DNA from: Saccharothrix syringae
Lineage (GTDB): Bacteria; Actinomycetota; Actinomycetes; Mycobacteriales; Pseudonocardiaceae
DNA length: 64,000 nt
Direction of reading: 5' to 3'
Assembly (NCBI RefSeq): GCF_009498035.1
Contig: NZ_CP034550.1
Span: 2,790,001-2,854,000, forward strand
Shown here: one piece after another, positions 17,902 through 26,807 of the stretch
Layout of the letters: each line of letters begins with the position of its first letter
Position numbering within the stretch: position 1 is the stretch's first letter
Notes under the pieces: model-generated
Seen by the model: only the letters and a program-made list of their open reading frames with translations
The model's database searches: none
Told to the model about the DNA's origin: nothing
Made by a program: the position numbers and the translations under genes

Positions 17902-17936
17902 CCGGGTCCGGCCGCCCCAACCGCGGCCGGACCCGG
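17902..17936 (-). terminator. Intercistronic hairpin between binding protein and GH39
   Basis: The perfect 14-bp stem (17902-17915 with 17923-17936) has a 7-nt loop. There is no T-run on the minus strand after it. In sugar ABC operons such stems after the binding-protein gene commonly stabilise the upstream mRNA or attenuate readthrough, giving more binding protein than downstream enzymes. That role is inferred here. Confidence 0.6.
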
Positions 17937-17950
17937 GTCTGCGGGACCGA

Positions 17951-19576
17951 TCAGCCGTTCTTCTGCTTGAACCGCTCGTAGGCGCTGTTGACCAGCTCCA
18001 TGTACTGGTTCATGCCCTTGGCCTCCAGCTCCTTGACGTAGGCGTCCCACTCGGCGATGTCGCGGTTGCCGAGGATGAACTGGAGCGTGCCCTGGGTGGC
18101 GGCGTCCTTGAGCGGGGTCTCCCACAGGGTGGCCTGCTCGCGCTCGTCCGCGGTGAACGGGTGCGGCGGGGGCAGCGGGTTGACCTTCTTCTGCTTCATC
18201 GCGTCCTGGAAGGTGACCTCCTCGGGCGTGAACATCGACTGGAGCAGCTCGGTCTTGCCGCCGTAGGCGAACACGCCGCCGTGGAAGCCGTAGTTCTTCT
18301 GGAGGTGCTGCGGCGCGCCGGTGTTGAGGCCGCCGAAGGTGATCTCCGGCTTGAGGGTGCGCTTGCCCGAGGCGTCCTTGTCGTAGGTCGTGCCGGCCAC
18401 GCCCCACTTGGCGAACTCCTGGCCCTCGTCGGAGTACCAGAGCCAGTCGACGAACTGCACCATCGCCACGAACTTGTCGCTCTCCAGCGCCTTGGCCGAG
18501 ATCATCAGGCCGTTCTCCAGGCGCGTGCCGGACACCACGTCACCCTCGGGCCCGCCGGGCACGGTGATCTTGGCGATGGTCGCGCCGGGGATGTTCTTCA
18601 GCGCCGGGCGGTAGTCGTTGACCAGGTTCTGGGCGTTGGTGCTGATCGCGTAGGACTTGCCGTTGGCCAGCTTCTGGATGGCCGGCTCGTCCTTCTGCGT
18701 GAAGCTCTCCGGGTCCATCAGGCCCTCGGCGACGAGCTTGCGGAAGTACTCGACCATCCGCTTCTGCTCGGCGGAGGCGCCGGTGAACACGAACTTGTTC
18801 TGGTCGGCGTTCCACTGGGTGTTGGACCAGCCCCAGCCGCCGCTGGTGCCGAAGGTGCCCGCGGCGTAGTTGAGGATCGCCTTGCCCTCGAAGCGGTCCG
18901 ACAGCGGGTAGCTGTCCGGGTGCGCGGCCTTGATCGCCTTGAGGACGGTGTAGACCTCGTCCCAGGTCTTCGGCGCGCTCAGGCCCAGGCGTTGCAGCTC
19001 GTCGGTGCGGAACGCCAGGGTGTAGTCCGGCCACAGGTTCTCGTGCATGCCGGGCAGCACGTAGAACTTGCCGTCCTCCTGGCGCAGCGTGTTCAGCTCC
19101 GGCTGGAGCTTCCACTTCTCGACCTTCTCCTTGAAGTTCGGCATCAGGTCGAGGTAGTCGCTCACCGGCACGATCGCGCCCGAGGCCACGAACGCCTGCT
19201 CCTGACCCGGGTAGGTCTTGGAGATGATCCACGGCGCGTCGCCCGCGCCGACCACCAGGCTGCGCTTCTGCTCGTAGTCGCTGTTCGGCACGACCGTCGG
19301 TTTGATCGTGACGTTCGTGCGCTCCTTGAGCTCCATGAAGAACAGCCAGTCGTCCTTGATCGGGTAGTTCGGGTGGTCGTTGTAGAGCAGGCTGAACTCG
19401 ACCGGCTCGGTGGCCTTGAACTGCTTGCCCACCCCGTAGTCGGCCATCGAGGCGACCTTCTTGCCGTCGAGGTTGACCCCGCCGGCGGCGGGCTCCTCCT
19501 CACCGCACGCCGCGGAGCCCAGCACGAGGCCGCCCGCCGTCAGCGTCAGAAGCACGCGCTTCCACATCGTTCTCAT
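17951..19576 (-). CDS. Sugar ABC transporter solute-binding lipoprotein (LplA-like)
   Basis: The 541-residue protein is an extracellular family 1 solute-binding protein of the large LplA/YtcQ type. The N terminus is a lipoprotein signal (MRTMWKRVLLTLTAGG then LGSAAC), with the lipidated cysteine at about residue 24. It should be anchored outside the membrane. The mature part begins with acidic residues and contains the aromatic-rich regions usual for oligosaccharide binding. It follows the two permease genes by 22 nt and precedes three glycosidase-locus genes. The substrate is therefore probably xylo-oligosaccharides with glucuronyl or other side groups (inference). The ATG at 19576 has GAGGAGAG upstream. 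An in-frame ATG at 19567 is also possible. Confidence 0.92.
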   Translation of the reverse strand: MRTMWKRVLLTLTAGGLVLGSAACGEEEPAAGGVNLDGKKVASMADYGVGKQFKATEPVEFSLLYNDHPNYPIKDDWLFFMELKERTNVTIKPTVVPNSDYEQKRSLVVGAGDAPWIISKTYPGQEQAFVASGAIVPVSDYLDLMPNFKEKVEKWKLQPELNTLRQEDGKFYVLPGMHENLWPDYTLAFRTDELQRLGLSAPKTWDEVYTVLKAIKAAHPDSYPLSDRFEGKAILNYAAGTFGTSGGWGWSNTQWNADQNKFVFTGASAEQKRMVEYFRKLVAEGLMDPESFTQKDEPAIQKLANGKSYAISTNAQNLVNDYRPALKNIPGATIAKITVPGGPEGDVVSGTRLENGLMISAKALESDKFVAMVQFVDWLWYSDEGQEFAKWGVAGTTYDKDASGKRTLKPEITFGGLNTGAPQHLQKNYGFHGGVFAYGGKTELLQSMFTPEEVTFQDAMKQKKVNPLPPPHPFTADEREQATLWETPLKDAATQGTLQFILGNRDIAEWDAYVKELEAKGMNQYMELVNSAYERFKQKNG

Positions 19577-19598
19577 CGTGCCGCTCTCCTCGGTGGGG

Positions 19599-20540
19599 TC
19601 ACTGCTTCACCGCGCCGAGCATCACGCCCGACACGAAGTACTTCTGGATGAACGGGTAGACGGTGACGATGGGCAGCACGGTGAGCACCATCGTGACGGC
19701 CTTGATGTTGGAGTTGACCTGCGTCATGTCCGTGCCCATGCCGCTGCCGCCGATGGAGGTGGCCGTGGACGCGCCCGAGATCATGTTGCGCAGGTAGACG
19801 GTGACCGGGAACAGGTCGGCCCGGTCGAAGTACAGGAACGCGCTGAACCACGAGTTCCAGTTGGCGACCGCGTAGAACAGCACCATCGTCGCGATGACCG
19901 CCTTGGACAGCGGCAGCACGATCTTGAGCAGGATGCCGTAGGTGTTCATGCCGTCGATCGCGGCGGCCTCCTCCAGCTCCTTGGGCAGGCTCTCGAAGAA
20001 CGCCTTCATCACCAGCAGGTTGAACACGCTGATCGCGTTGGGCAGCACGATCGCCCAGATCGTGTTCTTCATGCCCAGCTCGTTGATCAGCACGTAGTTC
20101 GGGATCAGGCCGCCGTTGAAGAACATGGTGAACACGGCGACGCCGATCAGCAGGCCGCGGCCCTTGAGGTGGTGCTTGGACAGCACGTAGGCGTAGGTGG
20201 TGGTCAGCACCAGGGAGATCGCGGTCGCGGTCACCGTGTAGACCACGGTGTTGAGGTAGCTGTTCCAGAACGCCGGGTCGCCCATGACGACCGCGTAGGT
20301 GTCGGTGTTGAAGCCGCGCGGCCAGAAGTTCACCCGGCCCGCCAGGATGTACTGCTCGCCGCTGAACGACTGCGCCACGATGTTGAGGAACGGGTACAGC
20401 GTCACCAGCACCACGACCAGCAGCACGGCGGTGTTGACGCGGCGGAAGGCGCGGTAGCCGCGGGTGTCGTCGAGCGAGGTGCGGCGCGGGCCGGCGGGCC
20501 TGGCCATGCGCTCGGCGAGCCGGGTCGGGTCGGTGGTCAC
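19599..20540 (-). CDS. Carbohydrate ABC permease (LplC-like)
   Basis: The 313-residue inner-membrane protein has six predicted helices and the permease EAA loop (LEEAAAIDGMNTYGILLKIVLP). It is the second membrane subunit of the importer. The closing FIQKYFVSGVMLGAVKQ is characteristic of LplC-type permeases. GTG at 20540 overlaps the stop of the upstream permease by 4 nt (GTGA). The upstream extension of the frame is a shadow of the LplB gene. No ATP-binding subunit gene is nearby, so a general ATPase such as MsiK presumably energises it. Confidence 0.92.
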   Translation of the reverse strand: MTTDPTRLAERMARPAGPRRTSLDDTRGYRAFRRVNTAVLLVVVLVTLYPFLNIVAQSFSGEQYILAGRVNFWPRGFNTDTYAVVMGDPAFWNSYLNTVVYTVTATAISLVLTTTYAYVLSKHHLKGRGLLIGVAVFTMFFNGGLIPNYVLINELGMKNTIWAIVLPNAISVFNLLVMKAFFESLPKELEEAAAIDGMNTYGILLKIVLPLSKAVIATMVLFYAVANWNSWFSAFLYFDRADLFPVTVYLRNMISGASTATSIGGSGMGTDMTQVNSNIKAVTMVLTVLPIVTVYPFIQKYFVSGVMLGAVKQ

Positions 20541-21520
20541 CACAGGCTCGTCCCCACTGCTCGGCGCGAGATCGCGTTGGCGGACAGGATCAGGGCCAGG
20601 CCGATGACCGACTCGAACAGGCCGATGGCGGCGGCGTAGCTGAAGTTGTTCGACACCAGGCCGACCCGGTACAGGTAGGTGGAGATGACGTCCGCGGTCG
20701 GGTAGGTCAGCGGGTTGTAGAGCAGCAGGACCTTCTCGAAGCCCACCGCCATGAACGTGCCGATGTTGAGGATCAGCAGGGTGACCATGGTGGGGCGGAT
20801 GCCCGGCAGGGTGATGTGCCAGGTCTGCTTCCACCGGCCCGCGCCGTCGATCCGGGCGGCCTCGTAGAGCTGGGCGTCGATGGTGGTCAGCGCGGCGAGG
20901 TAGAGGATCGTGCCCCAGCCGACGGTCTGCCACACCTCGGAGGAGACGTAGATGGTGCGGAACCAGCCGGCGTCCTGGGCGAAGGCGATCGGGTCGCCGC
21001 CGAAGGCCCGGACGACCTGGTTGACCGTGCCCTCCACGGAGACCAGCTGGAGCACCATGCCCGCCACGATCACGATGGACAAGAAGTGCGGCAGGTAGGA
21101 GACCGTCTGGACGAACCGCTTGAAGTAGCGGGTGCGGACCTCGTTGAGCAGCAGCGCCAGCACGATCGGCAGCGGGAAGCAGAACAGCAGGGTCAGCGCC
21201 CCGATGATCATCGTGTTCCCGAAGACCTGCCAGAAGGTGGGGTCGTTGAGGAACATCTTGACGTAGCGCAGGCCGACCCAGGTCTCGCCGAAGATGTCAC
21301 CGCCGGGCACGAACCGGCGGAACGCGATGACGTTGCCGACCATCGGCAGGTACCGGAACACCAGGAAGAACAGCAGCGGCAGCAGGGCCAGCGTGTAGAG
21401 CTGCCAGTCGCGGCGCAGCGCCCGCCGCCAGGGCGTCCGCCTGGTGCGCGTGCGCGCCCCGGGCGGTGTGCCGACCGGTTGCTCCGCGGTGGACACCGGT
21501 TCGCGAACCTGGGTGGTCAT
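20537..21520 (-). CDS. Carbohydrate ABC permease (LplB-like)
   Basis: The 327-residue protein is the first membrane subunit of the sugar importer. After a basic N-terminal tail it has six predicted helices and the EAA loop (LYEAARIDGAGRWKQTWHITLPGI). RDWQLYTLALLPLLFFLVFRYLPM is the usual LplB opening. It starts at ATG 21520, overlapping the GH3 stop by 4 nt (ATGA), and ends in a GTGA overlap with the LplC gene, so the GH3-permease-permease block is tightly coupled. It works with the lipoprotein at 17951. Confidence 0.92.
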   Translation of the reverse strand: MTTQVREPVSTAEQPVGTPPGARTRTRRTPWRRALRRDWQLYTLALLPLLFFLVFRYLPMVGNVIAFRRFVPGGDIFGETWVGLRYVKMFLNDPTFWQVFGNTMIIGALTLLFCFPLPIVLALLLNEVRTRYFKRFVQTVSYLPHFLSIVIVAGMVLQLVSVEGTVNQVVRAFGGDPIAFAQDAGWFRTIYVSSEVWQTVGWGTILYLAALTTIDAQLYEAARIDGAGRWKQTWHITLPGIRPTMVTLLILNIGTFMAVGFEKVLLLYNPLTYPTADVISTYLYRVGLVSNNFSYAAAIGLFESVIGLALILSANAISRRAVGTSLW

Positions 21521-23841
21521 GGGCCCACCTCCTTCACGGTCGTGGTGGTCAGCCGGTCGCGGGTGTGGTCGACCACCCGCGGCGGGCCGACGAGGTCGAG
21601 CGCCACCTCATCGTGCACGTCGGCGCTCGACCTGGACACGAGCAACCGCACCATTCCCGGTTCGACCACGCGGCGCCCGTCCCGGCCGGTGAACGACGTG
21701 ACGTCGGCGGGCACGCGGAAGCGGACGCGGGCCGTGGCGCCCGGTTCGAGCGCCACCCGCGCGTAGCCGACCAGCCGCACCACCGGGCGGGTCACCTGGG
21801 CGACCGGGTCGTTGAGGTACAGCTGCACCACGTCGGCGCCCGGCCGGGAGCCGGGGTTGTGCACGTCCAGCTCCAGCTCGACCGCGCCGTCCGTGGGCCA
21901 CTCGGTGCCGGAGGCGGTCGGCGTCGACCAGGTGAACGCGTCGTAGCCCAGGCCGTGGCCGAACGGGAACGCGGGCGTCGGGTCGACGTCGGACACCGAC
22001 GTCCGCCTGCCCAGCGGGGCCGACAGGTAGGTGCCCGGCTGGCCCGCCGGGTCGGCCGGGACGCTCACCGGCAGCCGCCCGGAGGGGGAGACCGCGCCGG
22101 TCAGCACGTCGGCGATCGCGCGGCCGCCGAGCTGGCCGGGGAAGAAGCACTGCACGGTGGCGGCGGCGCGGGCGGCCAGCCTGCCGATCGCGTAGGGCCG
22201 ACCGGTGATCAGCAGCAGCACCACGGGCGTGCCGGTGTCGAGCACCGCGCGCACCAGGTCCTCCTGCGGGCCGGGCAGCCGCAGTTCGGTGGCGTCGCAG
22301 CCCTCGCCGGAGGTGCCGCGGCCGAACAGGCCGGCCAGGTCGCCGACGACCACCACGCACACGTCCGCGTCCGCCGCGGCGCCCGCGGCCGCCGGATCGA
22401 CTTCGCCGTCCCGAACCTCGCAGCCGCGCACGTGGGTGACGTCGCCGTCGTGGCCGTCGCGCAGGGCGTCGAGCACGGTCGGGACGTCGAGCCCCAGCGG
22501 CACGTCCGGGTGGTGCACGCCGATGTGCGCGGGGAAGGAGTAGCAGCCGAGCATCGCCATCGGGTCGTCGGCCAGCGGGCCGACCACGGCGACCCGGGCG
22601 CCCGGCCGCAGCGGCAGGGTGCCGTCGTTGTCCAGCAGCACCGCGGACTCCCGCGCGAGCCGCAGCGCCACGTCCCGCGCCTCGGGGGTGTCCAGCCGCA
22701 GGTCGTCGACGTCGGCCGGCAGCGGCGACCAGTCGGGGTCGAGCAGGCCCAGTTCCACCTTCTGCGCCAGCACGCGGCGCAGCGCGCGGTCCACCAGCTC
22801 CTCGGGCACGTCACCGCGCTCGACCGCGCCGCGCAGCGGTTCGCCGTAGCAGCGCACCGTGGGCAGCTCCACGTCCACGCCCGCGGCCAGCGCGAGCCCG
22901 GCGGCGTGCGCCTCGTCGGCGGCGACCCCGTGCAGGGTCTCCAGGAACTTGACCGCGAAGTAGTCGGCGACCAGCGTGCCGGTGAAGCCCCAGGTGTCGC
23001 GCAGCAGCCGGGTGAGCAGGTCCTCGTCGGCGGCCGAGGGCACGCCGTCGACCTCGCTGTAGGAGTGCATGACCGAGCGGGCGCCGCCGTCGAGCACGGC
23101 CATCTCGAACGGGGGCAGGACGACGTCGGCGAACTCGCGCGGGCCGATGGCCACCGGGGCGAGGTTGCGGCCGGCGCGGGAGGCCGAGTAGCCGGCGAAG
23201 TGCTTCAGGGTGGCCACGACCCCGGCGTCCTGGAGCCCGCGCACGTAGGCCGTGCCGACCGTGCCGACCAGGTAGGGGTCCTCGCCGATGGTCTCCTCGG
23301 TGCGGCCCCACCGGTAGTCGCGGGTGACGTCGAGGACCGGCGCCAGGCCCTGGTGCACGCCCGCGGCGCGCATCGACGCGCCGATCAGCCGCGCCATCTC
23401 GGCGACCAGCCCGGGGTCGAAGCTCGCTCCCCAGGACAGCGGTGCCGGCTGGGCGGTGGCGCCCCAGGCGGCGAACCCGGTCAGGCACTCCTCGTGCACC
23501 AGCGCCGGGATGCCGAACCGGTTGGCGGCCACGACCTGCCGCTGGGCCTGGGCCAGCGAGCGGGCCCCGGCCCGCGCGTCCACCGGTCGGGTGCCGAACG
23601 GACGGGTGAGCTGGCCCAGGCCGTGCGCGATCGCGTCCTCCCAGGCGGGGGCGGCGCCGGACATCTCCGACTGGTGGGGCGCGACGTCGCCGCCCTCCGG
23701 GTCGGCGCCGACCCAGAGGCCGACCAGCTGGGCCAGCTTCTCCGGCAGCGCCATGGCGGCGACGAGCGCGTCGACCCGCTCGGCCACCGGTCGGCGCGCG
23801 TCGCGCCACACCGGCGCGGTCTCCGTCGTCCTGTTCGCCAT
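21517..23841 (-). CDS. GH3 beta-glucosidase/beta-xylosidase
   Basis: The 774-residue enzyme has the full GH3 layout: N-terminal barrel with TLKHFAGYSASRAGRN, (alpha/beta)6 domain, and C-terminal fibronectin III-like domain. The nucleophile is D293 in TLVADYFAV, in the WGFTG...DY context common to xylosidase-type members. GRTEETIGEDPYLV is also present. There is no signal peptide, so it is cytoplasmic. As the first gene of the xylan operon it probably hydrolyses beta-1,4-xylo-oligosaccharides, although beta-glucosidase activity cannot be excluded. The ATG at 23841 has GGAGGAACC upstream. Expression is likely controlled by the divergent LacI-family gene. Confidence 0.93.
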   Translation of the reverse strand: MANRTTETAPVWRDARRPVAERVDALVAAMALPEKLAQLVGLWVGADPEGGDVAPHQSEMSGAAPAWEDAIAHGLGQLTRPFGTRPVDARAGARSLAQAQRQVVAANRFGIPALVHEECLTGFAAWGATAQPAPLSWGASFDPGLVAEMARLIGASMRAAGVHQGLAPVLDVTRDYRWGRTEETIGEDPYLVGTVGTAYVRGLQDAGVVATLKHFAGYSASRAGRNLAPVAIGPREFADVVLPPFEMAVLDGGARSVMHSYSEVDGVPSAADEDLLTRLLRDTWGFTGTLVADYFAVKFLETLHGVAADEAHAAGLALAAGVDVELPTVRCYGEPLRGAVERGDVPEELVDRALRRVLAQKVELGLLDPDWSPLPADVDDLRLDTPEARDVALRLARESAVLLDNDGTLPLRPGARVAVVGPLADDPMAMLGCYSFPAHIGVHHPDVPLGLDVPTVLDALRDGHDGDVTHVRGCEVRDGEVDPAAAGAAADADVCVVVVGDLAGLFGRGTSGEGCDATELRLPGPQEDLVRAVLDTGTPVVLLLITGRPYAIGRLAARAAATVQCFFPGQLGGRAIADVLTGAVSPSGRLPVSVPADPAGQPGTYLSAPLGRRTSVSDVDPTPAFPFGHGLGYDAFTWSTPTASGTEWPTDGAVELELDVHNPGSRPGADVVQLYLNDPVAQVTRPVVRLVGYARVALEPGATARVRFRVPADVTSFTGRDGRRVVEPGMVRLLVSRSSADVHDEVALDLVGPPRVVDHTRDRLTTTTVKEVGP

Positions 23842-24069
23842 CGAGCAGGTTCCTCCGCTTCACGTCCTCGTGAAGACCGAAAGTATCGGCTTGTAAACCG
23901 ACATTACGGCCCGGTGGGGAGAACGTAGGGGGTAACCGATTGGAGCGTCAACAAGTTCGTATTTGTGAACAGCGGCTGTTCAAGAGGGGTAAGAACCTTT
24001 ACGCTTTGAAACCGAAACTTTAGCCCCAGCGCCGCTGCTGCTCGGGCAACGTCGCGAACAGGGGCCTGC
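23842..24069. promoter_or_regulatory. Divergent GH3/LacI promoter region with several palindromes
   Basis: This spacer holds an inverted repeat CTTCACG-N4-CGTGAAG (23858-23875) and CCGA-AAGTA-TCGG (23877-23889). A perfect 17-bp palindrome TGAACAGC-G-GCTGTTCA lies at 23966-23982. A CCGAAACTT half site follows at 24012-24020. The odd-centred 17-bp palindrome and the CCGAAA elements are the best operator candidates for the LacI-family regulator. The stretch is clearly more AT-rich than its surroundings, as expected for two promoters. Confidence 0.65.
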
Positions 24070-25116
24070 ATGAGCGCGTCCACCGAGCCCGAAGCCGTCG
24101 GCACGACCGACGGCCGGGCCGCCTCCATCTCGTCCATCGCCGCCGAGGCGGGCGTGTCCATCCCGACGGTGTCGAAGGTGCTCAACGGGCGCCCGGACGT
24201 CGCGGCCGACACCCGCGCGCGCGTGGAGAGCGTCATCGAGCGGCACCGGTACCAGCGGCGGCGAGCCCGCCAGTCGTCCCGGCCCGCGCTGATCGACCTG
24301 GTCTTCCACGAGATGCACTCGGCGTGGTCGACCGAGATCATCCGGGGCGTGGAGCAGGCCGCCGCGGCCGAGCGGGCGGCCGTGGTGCTCTCCGAGCTCG
24401 GCGGCGCGCACCGGCCGCGCCAGGAGTGGTTCGACGACCTGCTCACCCGCCGCCCGCTCGGCGTGATCCTGGTGCTGGCCGAGCTGGACGAGGGGCAGCG
24501 CCACCAGCTCGCCACGCGCAACATCCCGTTCGTCGTGGTCGACACCGCCGGTGAGCAGCCGCCGGGCGTGCCGGTCGTGGGCTCGGCCAACTGGGCGGGC
24601 GGCCTGGCCGCCACCCGGCACCTGCTCGGCCTCGGCCACCGGCGCATCGCGGTGATCTCCGGCCCCACCACCATGCTGTGCAGCCGCGCCCGCGTCGACG
24701 GCTTCCGCAGCGCGCTGGACGCCGAAGGCGTCGTCGTGGAGCCGGACTTCGTGCGCTACGGCAACTTCTTCGTCGACGGCGGCTACGCGCACGGCCTGGC
24801 GCTGCTCGACCGCCCGGACCGGCCCACCGCCATCTTCGCGGGCTCCGACTTCCAGGCGCTGGGGGTGATGCGCGCGGCGCGGGAGCTGGGCCTGTCCATC
24901 CCCGGCGACCTGTCGATCGTGGGCTACGACGACGTCCAGGTCACCGAGTGGATCGGCCCGCCGCTGACCACCGTCCGCCAGCCGCTGCGGGAGATGGCGA
25001 CCACCGCCGCGCAGATGGTGTTCACGCTGGCGCGCGGCGAGCGCCCGCGCAACGAGCGGATCGACCTGGCGACCGAACTGGTGGTGCGCCAGAGCACCGC
25101 TCCGCCGAAGTGGTGA
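24070..25116 (+). CDS. LacI-family regulator of the xylan locus
   Basis: The 348-residue protein has a LacI helix-turn-helix (about residues 19-65, including SISSIAAEAGVSIPTVSKVLNGR). A periplasmic-binding-protein-like effector domain follows (YDDVQVTEWIGPPLTTVRQP near the end). It is divergent from the GH3-led operon, so it should repress that operon and itself, with a xylan-derived sugar as inducer. The palindromes in the shared spacer and at 9566 are probable binding sites. The ATG at 24070 follows AGGGGCCTGC. The last four codons and stop are formed by the first unit of the 15-bp repeat array that follows. Confidence 0.92.
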   Translation: MSASTEPEAVGTTDGRAASISSIAAEAGVSIPTVSKVLNGRPDVAADTRARVESVIERHRYQRRRARQSSRPALIDLVFHEMHSAWSTEIIRGVEQAAAAERAAVVLSELGGAHRPRQEWFDDLLTRRPLGVILVLAELDEGQRHQLATRNIPFVVVDTAGEQPPGVPVVGSANWAGGLAATRHLLGLGHRRIAVISGPTTMLCSRARVDGFRSALDAEGVVVEPDFVRYGNFFVDGGYAHGLALLDRPDRPTAIFAGSDFQALGVMRAARELGLSIPGDLSIVGYDDVQVTEWIGPPLTTVRQPLREMATTAAQMVFTLARGERPRNERIDLATELVVRQSTAPPKW

Positions 25117-25290
25117 ACCCCGGAGCGGGGAACACCGGAGTGGCGAGGACCGGAGTGGCGAGGACCGGAGTGGCGAGGACCGAAGTGGTGAACCCCGGAG
25201 CGGGGAACATCGAAGTGGTGAGGACCGAAGTGGTGGAAACCGAGTGGTGAACCCAGGAACGGGGAACACCGGAGCGTCGAGGACCGGGGG
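25106..25290. repeat. 15-bp tandem repeat array (minisatellite-like)
   Basis: Variants of ACCGRAGTGGYGARG recur in direct orientation, with three near-identical units in a row at about 25134-25178. Degenerate units alternate with a CCCCGGAGCGGGGAAC variant up to the CE7 start. The first unit overlaps the end of the LacI gene. Because 15 is a multiple of three, all frames stay open, which explains spurious ORFs here. No gene is supported in 25117-25293. Confidence 0.8.
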
Positions 25291-25293
25291 ACC

Positions 25294-26268
25294 ATGGGCC
25301 TGTTCGACCTGCCGCTGACCGAGCTGCGCCGGTACCGGCCGGAGGTCCGCGAACCCGCCGACTTCGACCGGTTCTGGGCCGACACCCTGGCCGCGGCGCG
25401 CCGGCACGCACCGCTGGTCGCGGTCGAGCCGGTGAAGACGCAGCTGACCTTGCTGGAGACCGCGGACGTCACCTTCGCCGGGTTCGACGGCCACCCGGTG
25501 CGCGCCTGGTACACCCGCCCCGCCGACCGCGCGGGCCAGGCGCTGCCCGTCGTGGTGGAGTACCTGGGTTACGGCCGCGGGCGCGGGCTGCCGCACGAGC
25601 GCCTGGTGTGGTCGTGCGCCGGGTACGCCCACCTGCTCATGGACACCAGGGGCCAGGGCGCCCAGTACGGCAACGGCGGGCACACCCCCGACCCCGTCGG
25701 CTCCCCGCCCGCCGCGCCCGGCTTCCTGACCCGGGGCGTCGAGGACCCGGAGCAGGCGTACCTGCGCCGCCTGTTCACCGACGCCGCGCGAGCCGTCGAC
25801 GCCGCCGCCGCACTGCCGGACGTGGACGCCGGGCGGATCGCGGTCGTCGGCAACAGCCAGGGCGGCGGCCTGGCCATCGCCGCGGCGGGCCTCAACGACG
25901 CGGTGCGGGTGCTGCTGTCCAGCGCGGCGCTGTTCTGCCACTACGAGCGCAGCGTCGCCATCACCGACACCCACCCGTACGCCGAGGTCGTGCAGTACCT
26001 GTCGGTGCACCGCGAGGCCGAGGAGCGGGTGCTGGCGGGCCTGTCGTACTTCGACGGGGTGAACCTGGCCCGCCGCGCCCGCGCGTCCGCCCACTTCGGC
26101 GCGGGCCTGCGCGACCGGACCTGCCCGCCCTCGGGGATCTTCGCCGCGTTCAACCACCTGCCCAACCCCGACAAGGACATCGAGGTCTACCCGTACAACG
26201 GCCACGAGGGCGGCGAGGCCCTGCACACCGCCCGCCAGCTCTCCTTCCTGCGGGCCCGGCTGGGCTGA
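25294..26268 (+). CDS. CE7 acetyl xylan esterase / cephalosporin C deacetylase family
   Basis: The 324-residue alpha/beta hydrolase belongs to carbohydrate esterase family 7. It has the N-terminal LPLTELRRYRPEVREPADFDRFW signature region. The nucleophile is S188 in VVGNSQGGG, and the histidine is in YNGHEGGEAL near the C terminus. VEYLGYGRGRG and MDTRGQG complete the fold. Such enzymes remove acetyl groups from short xylo-oligosaccharides inside the cell, and no signal peptide is seen. This matches the neighbouring glycosidases and importer. The start ATG has GGGGGACC upstream, just after the repeat array. Confidence 0.92.
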   Translation: MGLFDLPLTELRRYRPEVREPADFDRFWADTLAAARRHAPLVAVEPVKTQLTLLETADVTFAGFDGHPVRAWYTRPADRAGQALPVVVEYLGYGRGRGLPHERLVWSCAGYAHLLMDTRGQGAQYGNGGHTPDPVGSPPAAPGFLTRGVEDPEQAYLRRLFTDAARAVDAAAALPDVDAGRIAVVGNSQGGGLAIAAAGLNDAVRVLLSSAALFCHYERSVAITDTHPYAEVVQYLSVHREAEERVLAGLSYFDGVNLARRARASAHFGAGLRDRTCPPSGIFAAFNHLPNPDKDIEVYPYNGHEGGEALHTARQLSFLRARLG

Positions 26269-26282
26269 GCGACGCTGTCGGG

Positions 26283-26576
26283 GTGGAGCGGACACCCGAC
26301 GGCCGGTACGTGGTGGTCAACGGCAGGCGCTGGCGCGCCACCGACCCGCGGCTCCCGGAGGAGGTGGCGGCGCGGCTGCGGCGGGCCCTGATGGCGGCCC
26401 GCCGCGACGTCGGCGCGGCGCTGCGGTCCGGCGACGCCGAAGCGGAGGCGGCGGCCCGCCGGCGCGTGCACGCCGCGAAGGTGGCCCTGGGGGAGCGGGG
26501 CACGCCGTGGTGGGAGCAGGGCGCCGAGGAGCGCCGGGAGCGGTGGGAGGCCGGGTTGGCGGAGCTGGACGCCTGA
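26283..26576 (+). CDS. Small conserved actinobacterial protein
   Basis: The 97-residue, strongly charged and helical protein starts VERTPDGRYVVVNGRRWRA and ends WWEQGAEERRERWEAGLAELDA. I recognise this as a small conserved hypothetical protein type common in high-GC genomes, with no known function. The GTG at 26283 gives the conserved start and lies 15 nt after the CE7 stop, so co-transcription is possible. Two helices rich in Arg and Ala (residues 27-70) could form a coiled coil. Confidence 0.7.
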   Translation: MERTPDGRYVVVNGRRWRATDPRLPEEVAARLRRALMAARRDVGAALRSGDAEAEAAARRRVHAAKVALGERGTPWWEQGAEERRERWEAGLAELDA

Positions 26577-26807
26577 ACCCCGGCGGCGGAGCCGTGCCCG
26601 CCGACCGGCGCCCGCTGCCCCGATGTGCTCCGCTGCCCGGGTGCGACCGGGGAATTGGCCTGTCCGCACCGACCCGATCGTCCACCGGCACCCTTACCCG
26701 GGCCGCGCGGGGGTCCTAGCGTCGAGGAGGACGAGGGGGCTCCGGCACGTTCCAACGCTCCGCCGCCGTGTGCGGCGCCTTCCGCGCAACCGGACCGGGA
26801 GGTACGA

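Noticed and set aside
25117..25250. Pentapeptide-repeat-like protein encoded by the minisatellite
   Set aside because: The repeated residues result from a 15-bp unit being open in every frame. There is no start, ribosome site or family match.
25106..25290. Possible CRISPR array
   Set aside because: The units are contiguous 15-mers without unique spacers, and no cas genes are present.
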